Assembly: GCA_036675275.1 (NCBI GenBank)
Contig: JAKFFG010000006.1
Coordinates: forward strand, 186,001-250,000
From: Pollutimonas sp036675275
Lineage (GTDB): Bacteria > Pseudomonadota > Gammaproteobacteria > Burkholderiales > Burkholderiaceae_B
Length of the DNA: 64,000 bases
Direction: 5' to 3'
Below, one piece after another: positions 53,559 to 63,500 of this stretch. Below the pieces are notes generated by a model that saw only the letters and a list, made by a program, of their open reading frames with translations, did not search any database and was not told the origin of the DNA. Position 1 is the first letter of the stretch; every line of letters begins with the position of its first letter. The position numbers and the translations under genes are program-made.

Positions 53559-54353
53559 ATGCCTATCAAGGTTATCGAACCTCAGCGCCTTTATCGGCAG
53601 ATCAGCGATCAGTTGCGTACGCTTATCATCGCTGGGGAATTCCCCGTTGGTTCGCGGCTCCCGTCCGAGCGCGACCTGGCGGTGCAGCTTGGGGTCAGTC
53701 GTCCATCGTTGCGCGAAGCGCTCATAGCCCTTGAGGTTCAGGGTTATATAGAGGTGCGCATGGGATCGGGGATTTATATTTGCGAGCCGCCATCGCCCTC
53801 CAGGACCCGCCCGGATATTTCGGGCGAGGAGGGGCCGCTGGAAGTGATACAGGCTCGCACTTTGCTGGAAGGCGAAGTTGCCGCTATTGCGGCCAAGGCC
53901 GGACGCAAACCGCAGTACGATGCGATCGAGGAAGCCATCGACATGATGGAAGCCGATGCGCGGGCAGGCATAAAGCCGGTCGAGGCCGACAGGCTGTTTC
54001 ATGTGCGCATCGCCGAGGCTACCGGCAATAGCGTACTGGTCGATGTGGTGAAGCGCATGTTCGATTTTCGTATGGGCCCGCTGTTTGACCAGCTCGACAG
54101 CCACTTCGAGACGAACAGCGTGTGGCAGGACGCCATACGCGAACATCGGGAAATATTGAAGGCGCTGCGTAGCAAGAAACCCGAGCTGGCCAGGTCGGCG
54201 ATGCAACATCATATGGGTATTGCCTTCAAGCGCCTGACTTCCAGTCTGGTGGGCGGCAGGAAGCCGGGTGGTCGGCGGCCGCGTGTCGCAGCCGTAGAAG
54301 CCGGCGCGGTGACGCCTCGCGTTTCCGCAACCCCGCGCAAGGGCGGCAAATAG
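53559..54353 (+). CDS. GntR-family regulator, FadR subfamily
   Basis: Transcriptional regulator of 264 residues. The N-terminal winged helix is at about 8-75 (YRQISDQLRTLIIAGEFPVG, LPSERDLAVQLGVSRPSLRE). The all-helical FCD ligand domain spans about 95-225 and has its typical metal-binding histidines (LFHVRIAEATGN, IREHREILKAL, MQHHMG). The Arg/Lys-rich C-terminus is extra. It probably controls the divergent locus through the TGGT-N3-ACCA sites, with a catabolic acid as inducer. It converges on dctM with a 25 bp gap and no visible terminator. Confidence 0.9.
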   Translation: MPIKVIEPQRLYRQISDQLRTLIIAGEFPVGSRLPSERDLAVQLGVSRPSLREALIALEVQGYIEVRMGSGIYICEPPSPSRTRPDISGEEGPLEVIQARTLLEGEVAAIAAKAGRKPQYDAIEEAIDMMEADARAGIKPVEADRLFHVRIAEATGNSVLVDVVKRMFDFRMGPLFDQLDSHFETNSVWQDAIREHREILKALRSKKPELARSAMQHHMGIAFKRLTSSLVGGRKPGGRRPRVAAVEAGAVTPRVSATPRKGGK

Positions 54354-54378
54354 GTTGAGCGGGTAAAACTGTGCCTGC

Positions 54379-55659
54379 CTAGAAAATTTCCAGTTCGGGC
54401 AGCCACAGCGAAATGGCTGGAAAGTAGGTGACCAGTACCAGGAAACCGAGCAGAATGAGCAGCCACGGCGATGCGGCACGCACGACTTCGCCGATGGACA
54501 TCTTCGTAATACCCGCCGTCACGAACAGGTTGAGTCCAATGGGTGGAGTGACCATGCCTATTTCGAGGTTCACCACGATGATGATGCCCAGATGAACCGG
54601 GTCGATGCCCAGCTGAGTGGCGATCGGAAACAGGATGGGGGCGAGGATCAATATGATGCCGGTGGGTTCCATGAACATGCCGGCTATCAGCAGCAGGATA
54701 TTGACTACGATCAGGAACTGCCAGGCGGCCATATCCCAGGCAATGATCTGCTCGGCAATGGCTTGAGGGATGCGTTCAGTGGTCAGTACATGGGCGAAGA
54801 GCAGGGCGTTCACGATGATGAACATCAGCATGACGGTGACTTTGGACGCATCCATGAGCACTTCGGGCACTTGCCGCATTCCAATGTCGCGATAGATGAA
54901 GACGGCGACGAAGAAGGCATAAACGGCGGAGACCGCGGCTGCTTCGGTAGGCGTGAAGATGCCGCCGTAGATGCCGCCAAGTATGATGACGACCAGCATC
55001 AGGCCCCAAAAAGAATCCCGTCCGGCTGACAGGGCTTCCTTCAGTGAGGCTCGCGGTTGGCGCGGAAGGTTCTTCACCCTTGCGACGATATAGATGGCGA
55101 CCATCAGCATAAGGCCCAGCAAAATGCCCGGCACGACGCCGGCCATGAACAGCTTGCCCACCGAGGTTTCTGTGGCGGCGCCGTATACCACCATGACAAT
55201 GGATGGCGGAATAAGAATGCCCAGCGTGCCGGCGTTGCAGATGACGCCGGCGGCAAAGGGTTGCGGATAGCCGGCCCGCACCATGCCTGCGATGACGATG
55301 GACCCCACGGCAACGACGGTGGCCGGCGATGAGCCCGATACGGCCGCGAAAAGACAGCAGGCAAGGACCGAAGCAATGGCCAGGCCTCCGTGCAGATGGC
55401 CGACCACTGCAATGGCAAAACGTATCATGCGTTTGGCTACGCCGCCGGTAGTCATGAACGCACCGGCAAGCACAAAAAACGGTATCGCCATCAGGGTGAA
55501 ATGTTCGGAAGTTTCGAACATTTTCAGCGACAGCGAGGCCAGCGAATCATGGCCGAAAAAAAGTATGGTCAATATGGACGAGAGCCCCAGCGACACGGCT
55601 ACCGGCATGCCCATGAACATGAATACGAACAGCATGATGAAGAGCGCGGCAGTTGTCAT
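54379..55659 (-). CDS. dctM: TRAP transporter large membrane subunit DctM
   Basis: Large permease of a TRAP transporter, 426 residues with about twelve hydrophobic segments. Hallmarks are FMGMPVAVSLGLS near residue 14, SGSSPATVVAVGSI near 111 and FTPTEAAAVSAVYAFF near 230. The start shares ATGA with the dctQ stop. It is the third gene of dctPQM. Confidence 0.94.
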   Translation of the reverse strand: MTTAALFIMLFVFMFMGMPVAVSLGLSSILTILFFGHDSLASLSLKMFETSEHFTLMAIPFFVLAGAFMTTGGVAKRMIRFAIAVVGHLHGGLAIASVLACCLFAAVSGSSPATVVAVGSIVIAGMVRAGYPQPFAAGVICNAGTLGILIPPSIVMVVYGAATETSVGKLFMAGVVPGILLGLMLMVAIYIVARVKNLPRQPRASLKEALSAGRDSFWGLMLVVIILGGIYGGIFTPTEAAAVSAVYAFFVAVFIYRDIGMRQVPEVLMDASKVTVMLMFIIVNALLFAHVLTTERIPQAIAEQIIAWDMAAWQFLIVVNILLLIAGMFMEPTGIILILAPILFPIATQLGIDPVHLGIIIVVNLEIGMVTPPIGLNLFVTAGITKMSIGEVVRAASPWLLILLGFLVLVTYFPAISLWLPELEIF

Positions 55660-56198
55660 TTTTGCTCCGTGGGCAGGTCTTCGTTGCTACGGTACTTGAG
55701 CGCATCTTCGACTTCGTCGCCAAGCAGCGCGGCGTGCTTGCCGCGCAGCATGTTGTAGAAGACCTGCGCAAAACGCAGGAACAGCAGTGCGAAACCCACG
55801 GGCATGACCAGGCGCGGGATCCACTGCGGAATGGGGATGTCCTGAGCCAATATGCCGATGTCATACATTTTGCCGACATAGACCCAGCCGCCGGCAAATA
55901 CAATGGCGCTATAAAGAAGACAAAGCAAGGTGGCCGCCAGTCCGACCCGGTGCGCAATTTTTGACGGCAGGATCTTGACCAGCGCGTCTACGCCAATGTG
56001 CGCACCCACGCGCACGCCGTAAGATATACCCAGAAATATCAAACCGCCAAACAGGAAGGTGGTAAGTTCCAGTGCCCACACGAAGCTGTAATTGAACACA
56101 TAGCGCGCTATGACTTGACTGAAGGTGACAAGCGTCATGGCGGCCAGAAGCAGCGCAATCAAGCCCTCTTCCAGCCGCTCGTACCAGACTGTCTTCAT
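55656..56198 (-). CDS. dctQ: TRAP transporter small membrane subunit DctQ
   Basis: Small membrane subunit, 180 residues with four hydrophobic helices. The DctQ pattern FSQVIARYVFNYSFVWALEL is near residues 25-44. It links the periplasmic binding protein to DctM. It lies 62 bp after dctP. Confidence 0.92.
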   Translation of the reverse strand: MKTVWYERLEEGLIALLLAAMTLVTFSQVIARYVFNYSFVWALELTTFLFGGLIFLGISYGVRVGAHIGVDALVKILPSKIAHRVGLAATLLCLLYSAIVFAGGWVYVGKMYDIGILAQDIPIPQWIPRLVMPVGFALLFLRFAQVFYNMLRGKHAALLGDEVEDALKYRSNEDLPTEQK

Positions 56199-56260
56199 GA
56201 GATGCTCCGTATGGCGGGCGTAAGCTGTCGGCCGCGCAATTGCGGCCGAAACGCGGGAGG

Positions 56261-57259
56261 CTATTTATTGGATTTGAGTGCCGACTGGATCAATTCGGGG
56301 CCGATGTCGGCTTCGAATTTCTTCCATACGGGCTCCATGGCCTTGCGCCATGCGGCAACATCTTCTTTGGTAAGCGTTTGCACCTTGGCTTTGTCGGCCT
56401 CGATGATGCGCTTGCGATCGCGTTCGTTGAGTTCGGCCGCAAGGTTGTTGGCATAGGTTGTGGCTTCCGCCATCGCCTTTTCCAGGCCGCTGCGCACGTC
56501 AGGGGGGAGGCCATCCCACCATTTGGCATTCGTGACGACCATATAGTCGATCACACCATGATTGGTGTTGGCAATGGTCTTCTGAACTTCGTGGAATTTT
56601 TGCGAATAGATGTTCGACCATGTGTTTTCCTGACCATCCACCACGCCGGTTTGAAGTGCTTGGTAAACCTCGCTGAAGGCAAGCTTTTGTGGGTTTGCAT
56701 CTAATTGGCGGAACTGCGCCTCGAGCACGTCGGAGGCCTGGATGCGGAATTTCAAACCTTTTACGTCTTCGGGGCGGGTAAGTTTGTCCTGGTTGGTTGA
56801 CAGCTGCTTCATGCCGTTATGCCAATAGGCCAGCCCTTTGAGGCCGCGATTGGTCATCGAGTTCAGCAAGGCTTTGCCGTCGTCGCTTTGCTGGAAACGG
56901 TCGACGGCCGCCATGTCGTCGAACAAGAAGGGGAGGTCGAACAGCTGGACTTTTTTCGTATAGCGGTCGAATTTGGACAGCGATGGCGCGATGAACTGCA
57001 CATCGCCCAGCAGCACGGCTTCCATTTCCTTGGCATCGCCGAACAGTTGTGAATTGGGAAATACCTGTACCTTGACCTTGCCGGGCAGGTATTTTTCGGC
57101 CAATTCCTTGAACTTGATGGCGCCTTGACCCTTGGGTGTGGCGTCGGCCACGACATGGCTGAATTTGACGACAATGGCGTCCTGCGCAAGGGCAGAAGCA
57201 GAGAACGACAGGGCAAGACTGCTGCCCAAGATGGTGAGTATCCTGGATGCTTTGTTCAT
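56261..57259 (-). CDS. dctP: TRAP transporter periplasmic binding protein DctP
   Basis: Substrate-binding protein, 332 residues, signal peptide ending near ASALAQ. The mature start (IVVKFSHVVADATPKGQGA) and the blocks KGLKFRIQASDVLEAQF with the substrate Arg and VDGQENTWSNIYSQKF are of the C4-dicarboxylate DctP type. Succinate, malate or fumarate are the likely ligands; related acids cannot be excluded. It has its own promoter after the chemoreceptor gene. Confidence 0.92.
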   Translation of the reverse strand: MNKASRILTILGSSLALSFSASALAQDAIVVKFSHVVADATPKGQGAIKFKELAEKYLPGKVKVQVFPNSQLFGDAKEMEAVLLGDVQFIAPSLSKFDRYTKKVQLFDLPFLFDDMAAVDRFQQSDDGKALLNSMTNRGLKGLAYWHNGMKQLSTNQDKLTRPEDVKGLKFRIQASDVLEAQFRQLDANPQKLAFSEVYQALQTGVVDGQENTWSNIYSQKFHEVQKTIANTNHGVIDYMVVTNAKWWDGLPPDVRSGLEKAMAEATTYANNLAAELNERDRKRIIEADKAKVQTLTKEDVAAWRKAMEPVWKKFEADIGPELIQSALKSNK

Positions 57260-57310
57260 GTGACTGTCTCCGTGTAATTATCGCCGCTCGAACTGGCCGA
57301 CTGTTCTTTT

Positions 57311-57339
57311 ACTCTACCGGTGTCCACTCGCTATGTCAA
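57311..57339 (-). promoter_or_regulatory. Sigma-70 promoter of dctPQM
   Basis: On the minus strand a perfect TTGACA (57339-57334) lies 17 bases before TAGAGT (57316-57311, four of six), giving a leader of about 45 bases before dctP. Confidence 0.6.
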
Positions 57340-57346
57340 AATTATG

Positions 57347-59056
57347 TTACGCATCGTAGGCCAATTGTCCGGGAGTGGGCACGCAGTCGCGGCGCCCCGC
57401 GTCCGCCAGGGCGCCCGTCTTTCCATGGGGCTCGTTCAATGCGGCATAGTCGCGGTCAGAAAGAATGAACCGGGCAACGGTCACGGCCAGGCCATCGGCC
57501 TGCTCTTGCTGCGCCAGGGTGGCACGGGCCGCTGTTTGCACCTGCTGCGCATTGTCCTGCGTGATGGTGTCCAGGTGCCCAACTGCCAGAGTGATCTGTG
57601 CCAGACCGTTGGCCTGTTCGCGCGACGCCGCGGCGATGTCGTCCATGATGCCTTGAACTTCGCGGACGGCGACCACAATCTCGCTCATGGCGCTGCCTGC
57701 CGTGTTCACCAGGGATGCTCCCGCATTCATTTGAGACGCAGATTGCCTTATCAGTTCTTCGATCTCTTTAGATGCATCGGCCGACCGCAAGGCCAGGCTG
57801 CGTACCTCTGCGGCAACCACGGCGAATCCTTTGCCCTGGGGGCCGGCCCGTGCCGCTTCAACCGCGGCGTTGAGCGCAAGAATATTCGTCTGGAAGGCGA
57901 TAGTATTGATGAGCTTCACAATGTCCGCCATTTTGCGCGAGCCGAGGTGTGCCTGCTGCATGGTGTCCACAGCGTTTTGCATCGTCTGGCTACCGCGCTC
58001 CGCGCACATTGCGGCCTGGGCGCCCAGTTTTTGGGCATGTTCCGCATGGTCGGCATTCAGTTTCACGGTGGCGTTCAGTTCCTCCATGGCCGCTGCCGTC
58101 TGTTGCAGGTTGGCTGCCTGTTCGTCGGTGCGATGCGACAGGTTCTGGTTGCCTTCGGATATATGGTGCGACGCGGCCGCGATTCGGGTGGCACGGTCCC
58201 GCACGTCAGACACCGCCTGGTTAAGGCCTTTTCCAATTCCGTTCAACGCCTCCAGCAGCTCGCCCAGTTCGTCATGGCGACGGATACTGGTTCTTGCGCT
58301 CAGATTGCCAGTTGCAAGTTCTCGCGCCAGCCATACGCCTTGATCCAGGGGGCGCTTGATCAGCTTATATAGCGCCCACAAGGCCAGGCTGCTGCATAGC
58401 AGCAGCGCAGCGATACTTGAGACCGCCACCCGGTACGCCATCTTGTTTGCCACAGCGGCCTCACGGACTTCGTGTCCGTAGCGTTCGGACTGCATGGTGT
58501 TGAATTCATCTATCGTGCGCACAATAGCATTCGACGCATCGGTATATTGCTGACCGAAGATCATGACCTTGGCCATAAGAGCGTTGGGCAGGGCAACCTT
58601 GACGCCGCCTTGTCCGTCATCGAACTGGCCGCTCGCTGTGCTGATCGCTTCAATCTGTATCTTGGCTAGTTCAGCATTTTGTGACCATGCTGACTCAAGC
58701 TTGGCCATCTCTGCGGGAGTGAAGTCTGCGACCCTGAAGCGGTCCAGCATGGCTTGCCGGATGCCTTGCTGATTGGGCGCCTGACCGCTCAGGATCGCCG
58801 CATGGTTGAGATAGCTTTCCTGAAACTCTGGCTGTTCAGTGGCGACGAAGGCCATGACGTCGCGTGTCATGGCCCGAGTGATATTTTTGTATTCCGTGGC
58901 AAGCTCGGTTGCCGCGTAGCGCAGCCGCTCGATCTCTTCCAGTTTCTCCGTGCTGCGCGACAGGTTGTAGAGGGCGGTCAAAACCAGCAGCGACAGCAGT
59001 GTGAGGATGACGAGGAAAAAGATGAAGCCTTTTTTCAGCGTTAAAAAATTTGACAT
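57347..59056 (-). CDS. Methyl-accepting chemotaxis protein
   Basis: Transmembrane chemoreceptor of 569 residues. TM1 is at about 9-31, a periplasmic four-helix-type sensor at about 32-205, TM2 at about 206-228, then a HAMP domain and a long signalling coiled coil. The hairpin NTIAFQTNILALNAAVEAAR is canonical, but the following turn reads AGPQGKGF instead of the usual AGEQGRGF, so the tip Glu is Pro. There is no CheR-tethering NWETF end. It lies 87 bp before dctP on the same strand and may sense the TRAP substrate. Confidence 0.92.
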   Translation of the reverse strand: MSNFLTLKKGFIFFLVILTLLSLLVLTALYNLSRSTEKLEEIERLRYAATELATEYKNITRAMTRDVMAFVATEQPEFQESYLNHAAILSGQAPNQQGIRQAMLDRFRVADFTPAEMAKLESAWSQNAELAKIQIEAISTASGQFDDGQGGVKVALPNALMAKVMIFGQQYTDASNAIVRTIDEFNTMQSERYGHEVREAAVANKMAYRVAVSSIAALLLCSSLALWALYKLIKRPLDQGVWLARELATGNLSARTSIRRHDELGELLEALNGIGKGLNQAVSDVRDRATRIAAASHHISEGNQNLSHRTDEQAANLQQTAAAMEELNATVKLNADHAEHAQKLGAQAAMCAERGSQTMQNAVDTMQQAHLGSRKMADIVKLINTIAFQTNILALNAAVEAARAGPQGKGFAVVAAEVRSLALRSADASKEIEELIRQSASQMNAGASLVNTAGSAMSEIVVAVREVQGIMDDIAAASREQANGLAQITLAVGHLDTITQDNAQQVQTAARATLAQQEQADGLAVTVARFILSDRDYAALNEPHGKTGALADAGRRDCVPTPGQLAYDA

Positions 59057-59243
59057 TTACTGCGTCCTTCATTGACCTTGATTTTTTGCTTGCCTGGACG
59101 CACTCGTGGCACGGCCGGCCCTTGGCGGTGTGGCGATTATTGCAGCGCATCATTGCGGGTATGTGACAAGACGCAAACATTCGGAGCCGCGGCATGCTAC
59201 TGTTTTCCTTATCGGTTTTAACTATCAGTAGAAGGAAATTTAC

Positions 59244-60500
59244 GTGCGATTCATCCATGCCGCGGACATTCATCTGGACAGTCCTCTGACTGGCTTGAGC
59301 GCTTACGCCGACGCGCCGGTCGAAATGTTGCGCACGGCAACACGCGACGCTTTCACCAACCTGGTCACCCTGGCCATAGACGAGCGTATCGACTTCATGG
59401 TGATCGCAGGCGACCTGTATGACGGCAACTGGAAGGACTACAACACCGGTCTTTATTTCGTCAAGGAAATGGGTCGCTTGGACAAGGCGGGGATCCCCGT
59501 CTACCTGCTACACGGCAATCACGACGCCGAAAGCGAAATGACCCGCAAATTGCTGCTGCCCGCCAATGTCTCGGTTTTCGATAGCCGAAAGCCAAGCAGC
59601 TTCCGTCTGGATCACCTGGGGGTTGTATTGCATGGGCGCAGCTTCAAAGATGCCGCAACACTTGAGAACCTGGCCACCACCTACCCGGACGCCGTGTCCG
59701 GCCTGATAAATATTGGGGTGTTGCATACGGCCCTCGAGGGCAATGCGATGCATGCCAATTACGCGCCGTGCAGTCTTGCGGAACTGCATGCGAAAGGTTA
59801 CGAATATTGGGCATTGGGACACGTGCACGAGTATGCAATGTGGCGCGGCGATTCCGTCATTGTCTTTCCCGGCAACCTCCAGGGACGGCATATCCGTGAA
59901 ACGGGTCCCCGCGGCGCTGTGCTGGTTGAATGCAATGCAGCCGGCGAAATGGAGGTCCAACGCGTCTATGTGGATGTCCTGCGCTGGCATCGCCTTGAGG
60001 TGGATGCGTCCGCCAGTTCCACCTTTGAAGAAGTGGCGCGGACCATCGGAGGGGCGTTGGAAAATCTGCTGGAGGCGGCGGCGGCCAATATACCGCTGGC
60101 TGTACGGGTAATTGTGGGAGGCCGGACGGCCGCCCACGGCGAACTCTTCGGCATGGAGGCGCAGTTGCGCCAGGAAGTGCTGGCGTCCATCGCCGCCTTG
60201 GGCAGCGACCGGATCTGGCTGGAGAAAGTGCGGCTCGAGACGATTCCTATGGACGACGGTCAGGCGCTGCGCCAGCGTGCCGATGCCCTGGCCGACCTTC
60301 AGGACGTGCTGATAGGCGCCGAGAACGATCCGGAGTTTCTGAATGCGTTGCGTAACGATTTATCAGCGCTGCTGAACAAGGCGCCGCTGGAATTGAGAAG
60401 CTCTGTGCCATATTTCGACGATATCAAGACGGGCGATCTCGCCGCGCTGCTGCGCGAAATCCGGCCGTCGCTGGTGGCCCACCTGGCGAAGGGAGACTAG
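59244..60500 (+). CDS. SbcD/YhaO-like metallophosphoesterase (DNA repair exonuclease)
   Basis: Calcineurin-like phosphoesterase of 418 residues. Metal-binding motifs in order: AADIHLDSP (Asp-x-His), IAGDLYDGNW, LLHGNHDAE and LGHVHEYAMW. It has the layout of the Mre11/SbcD and B. subtilis YhaO group, which act with an SMC-like ATPase on DNA ends. The start is GTG 59244 with AGGAAA upstream. Only 4 bp separate it from the ATPase gene, so the two form a unit. It diverges from the chemoreceptor gene. Confidence 0.9.
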   Translation: MRFIHAADIHLDSPLTGLSAYADAPVEMLRTATRDAFTNLVTLAIDERIDFMVIAGDLYDGNWKDYNTGLYFVKEMGRLDKAGIPVYLLHGNHDAESEMTRKLLLPANVSVFDSRKPSSFRLDHLGVVLHGRSFKDAATLENLATTYPDAVSGLINIGVLHTALEGNAMHANYAPCSLAELHAKGYEYWALGHVHEYAMWRGDSVIVFPGNLQGRHIRETGPRGAVLVECNAAGEMEVQRVYVDVLRWHRLEVDASASSTFEEVARTIGGALENLLEAAAANIPLAVRVIVGGRTAAHGELFGMEAQLRQEVLASIAALGSDRIWLEKVRLETIPMDDGQALRQRADALADLQDVLIGAENDPEFLNALRNDLSALLNKAPLELRSSVPYFDDIKTGDLAALLREIRPSLVAHLAKGD

Positions 60501-60504
60501 CGGC

Positions 60505-63500
60505 ATGCGACTGAACCGCCTGGATCTTTCCCGTTATGGCAAGTTTACCGACCGAAGTATCGAATTTCCTCTGGCTCGCAACGACTTTCACATGATCGTC
60601 GGTGCCAACGAAGCCGGAAAATCCACGCTCAGGCAAGCGTTTTCCGACCTGCTTTTCGGTTTTCCAGTGCGCACGCCGCTGGACTTCCTGCATCCCAAGA
60701 GCGAACTTAAACTGCAGGCAGTGCTCGATCATGCCGGCAGCAGTCTGGAATTCCAGCGCGTCAAGGGAAACAAGAATACGCTGCGCATGCCGGACGGCAC
60801 GCCGCTGCCCGATACAGTGCTGGATAACTATCTGGGTACCGCCACGGTCGATTTCTTCGACAAAATGTTCGGCCTGGACCATCCGCGCCTGGTGCGAGGC
60901 GGTAACGACATGCTCAAGGCGCAAGACGACGTAGGACAAGTGCTGTTCCAGGCCGCGGCCGGGGTGGCCAGTCTGGGCACCGTATACGAAGCATTGCAGG
61001 CCGAAGCCTCCTTGCTGTGGTCGCCCAAAAAATCCAAGGAGCGTCTGTGGTACATAGCTCAAGCTGAGCTTGACCAGGCAAATGCTGTGCTCAAGGACGC
61101 AACTGTGCGGACCCGTGAGTGGACCGAGGCGCACAAGCTGGTGCTGGACCTGGAACACGCCGTGGCGCAGCAGCGGGAACGGCAACAGCAACTGCTGGCA
61201 AAACGGGTACGGCTCGAACGCATACGTCGGCTGGCCCCCGCGGTAGCGGTGCTGAACGAATATGAGAAGCTGCTGCGGGAATTGGGGCCGGTGACCGAGC
61301 TTCCTGCCGATGCCGCCGACATACTTGCATCGGCCGAGATCGAACTGGCCAGGGCCGAACAGAGAAAGAGCACTCACAGTGCGCACGCCGCAAGGCTGCA
61401 AACGGTGCTCAACGATATCAGCATCGACGAACCGGTGCTTTTGCTGGCCAGCGAGATCGAGGCGCTCGATACGTTGCGCCACCGGTATGCCATGCACGAC
61501 CAGAATATCCAGCGTTGCGAGGGCGAATGTGCATCATTATGGAAAGACGCTACCGAAGCAGCCGAACAACTGGGCTGGCTGGCCGCCGGGACCCTCGAAT
61601 TGACTGCGTTACAGGCCTGCTTGCCGCCGCTGGCTGCTCGCCGGCGCATCGAGCAGCTTTTGCGCGATCATGACGGCAAGCGGCAGGCTTTGCTGGCGGC
61701 AAATAGCGCCGTGCAAGGCCGCCAGTCGGAAATCGCCGCATGGAAGGCAAAGATGCAGCAGTTGCCCGCGGTGGACATTCCTGTTGAATTGCGGGCTGCG
61801 CTGGAGCGCGCTGTATCTTTGGGTGATCCGCAAGCGGCGATGGACAAAGCCGCCGCGGCCGTGAACAAGGCACAGGCCGAACTGAACGGGGCTCTGGCAG
61901 GGCTGGGCGCATGGTTTCAGGACTTGCCCCAGCTGACTGCGCTGCAATTGCCGTCATTACAGGCGCTGGCGCGCTTGACAGCACAGCGCCAGGAATTGTT
62001 CTCCGACCTGAAGGCGGCAAAGGCCAAGCTTGCCGACTTGTCGGACATCGTGGCGCAACGCGACCTGGCTTTGCGCCAGTATCAGCAATTGCACCATCCT
62101 GTTACGGCGGCCGATGTGCTGCGCGCCCGTGAACAGCGTGATGACACGTGGCATTCCCTGCGCAACGGCGAAGTGTCGCTGGAGTCGGGCGCACTGGCAT
62201 TCGAGGAGACCATAGCGCGGGCTGACGGCTTGGCCGATGCCCGGCTGGACAATGTCCAGGAGGCTGCCGAGCTCCAAAGTCGGAAGCATCACTACGAGCA
62301 GGAGTTGCAAAAGCGCGACCATGCCGCAGAGCTGTGCCGGGCGGCTGAAGCCAGAGTGGCGCAGTTCGAAGACGAATGGTTGGCCACATGCAACAGTCTG
62401 GGTGTGCCCGGCATGCCGCTGGATACCGTGCCAGACTGGCTGGTGCAGAAAGACAAGGCGCTGGCCGCGGTTCAACAAGTGTCGCTGGCCACGCGAGAGC
62501 ACGACGCGACAGCGGCTGCGCACAGTGCCGTTCGCGACGGTTTACAGGAAGCGTTGCGCGCGGCGGGTTTGTTTCCGGAGGAAGCCGACAGCATGGTGGT
62601 CTGCCGTTTGCGTGCCCAGGAATACATCAATGCAGCGCAGGCGGCCAACGTCAGGCGCGCGGCCTTGTCCGATCAATTGACTGAAGCCCAACCGGTGCTG
62701 GTGGCCTTGCAGCAAGCGAGCCGGACGGCGGCAAGCGATATGGAACGATGGAAAGACGAATGGACTGGCGCCTTGGCCGCGGTCGGTTTAGGCGTCGATA
62801 CCTCCGCGGCCGAGGTGCAGGCCGCGCTGGGCTTGATGGAAACCGTCGCGGAAAAACTGAAGTTGCTACGCCAGCGCCAAGTCGAGCAGATAGATGTCAT
62901 GCGCAATGAATTAAAAGGTTTTCAGGGCATGGCGGATCGCCTGCTGCAAGCGTTGGAACCCGGCTCGGCGAGTGTCGAGGCGGCGCAGGCCGGTCGCGAC
63001 TTGATGGCGCGGCTTCATGCGGCACGGCAGGCGCAGGAACAGGCCACTGGTGTACGCCGCGAAATGCAGCATGTTCATGCACAGTTGCAACAGGCCGACG
63101 AATCCATTCAATCGGCCAGCGCAGGCTTGCGACCCTTGTTTCAGCGCGCGGGCGTTGTTGACAAAGAGGATCTCAGACATGCCATAGCGCAATCCGATCG
63201 GCACCGAACTCTGCGGGACAGGGTAAGCAGAGAATTGGCCGAGCTATTGGCGAAAGGCGACGGCTACACGCGTGTGCAGATACAAGAGGAAGTGGAAAGC
63301 GCGGACCAGGCGCAATTGCCCGCGCAACTGGATGCCTTGGGGGCCGACATCGACGTTGGTACGAGCGAACAGACGCGTCTGGCCGTGGATCTCGCGGACG
63401 CCGTCCGCAAGCTGGATGCCATTGCCGGCACGGACGCCGCCGCCAAAGCCGAGTCGCAACGTCAGCAGGCGCTCGCAAGCATGGCCGACGCGGCTGAGCG

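Noticed and set aside
44453..59056. Accessory region as a mobile island
   Set aside because: No integrase, transposase, direct repeats or tRNA edge is seen, and base composition by eye resembles the neighbours.
59209..59215. Sigma-28-like -10 box (CCGATAA on the minus strand) upstream of the chemoreceptor gene
   Set aside because: The only TAAA-type -35 element is about 18 bases away instead of 11, and the site is 150 bp from the start codon, so flagellar sigma control is not supported.
60424..61497. Open frame of 357 codons opposite the YhaO/YhaN junction
   Set aside because: It crosses two well-supported genes on the other strand and has no family features.
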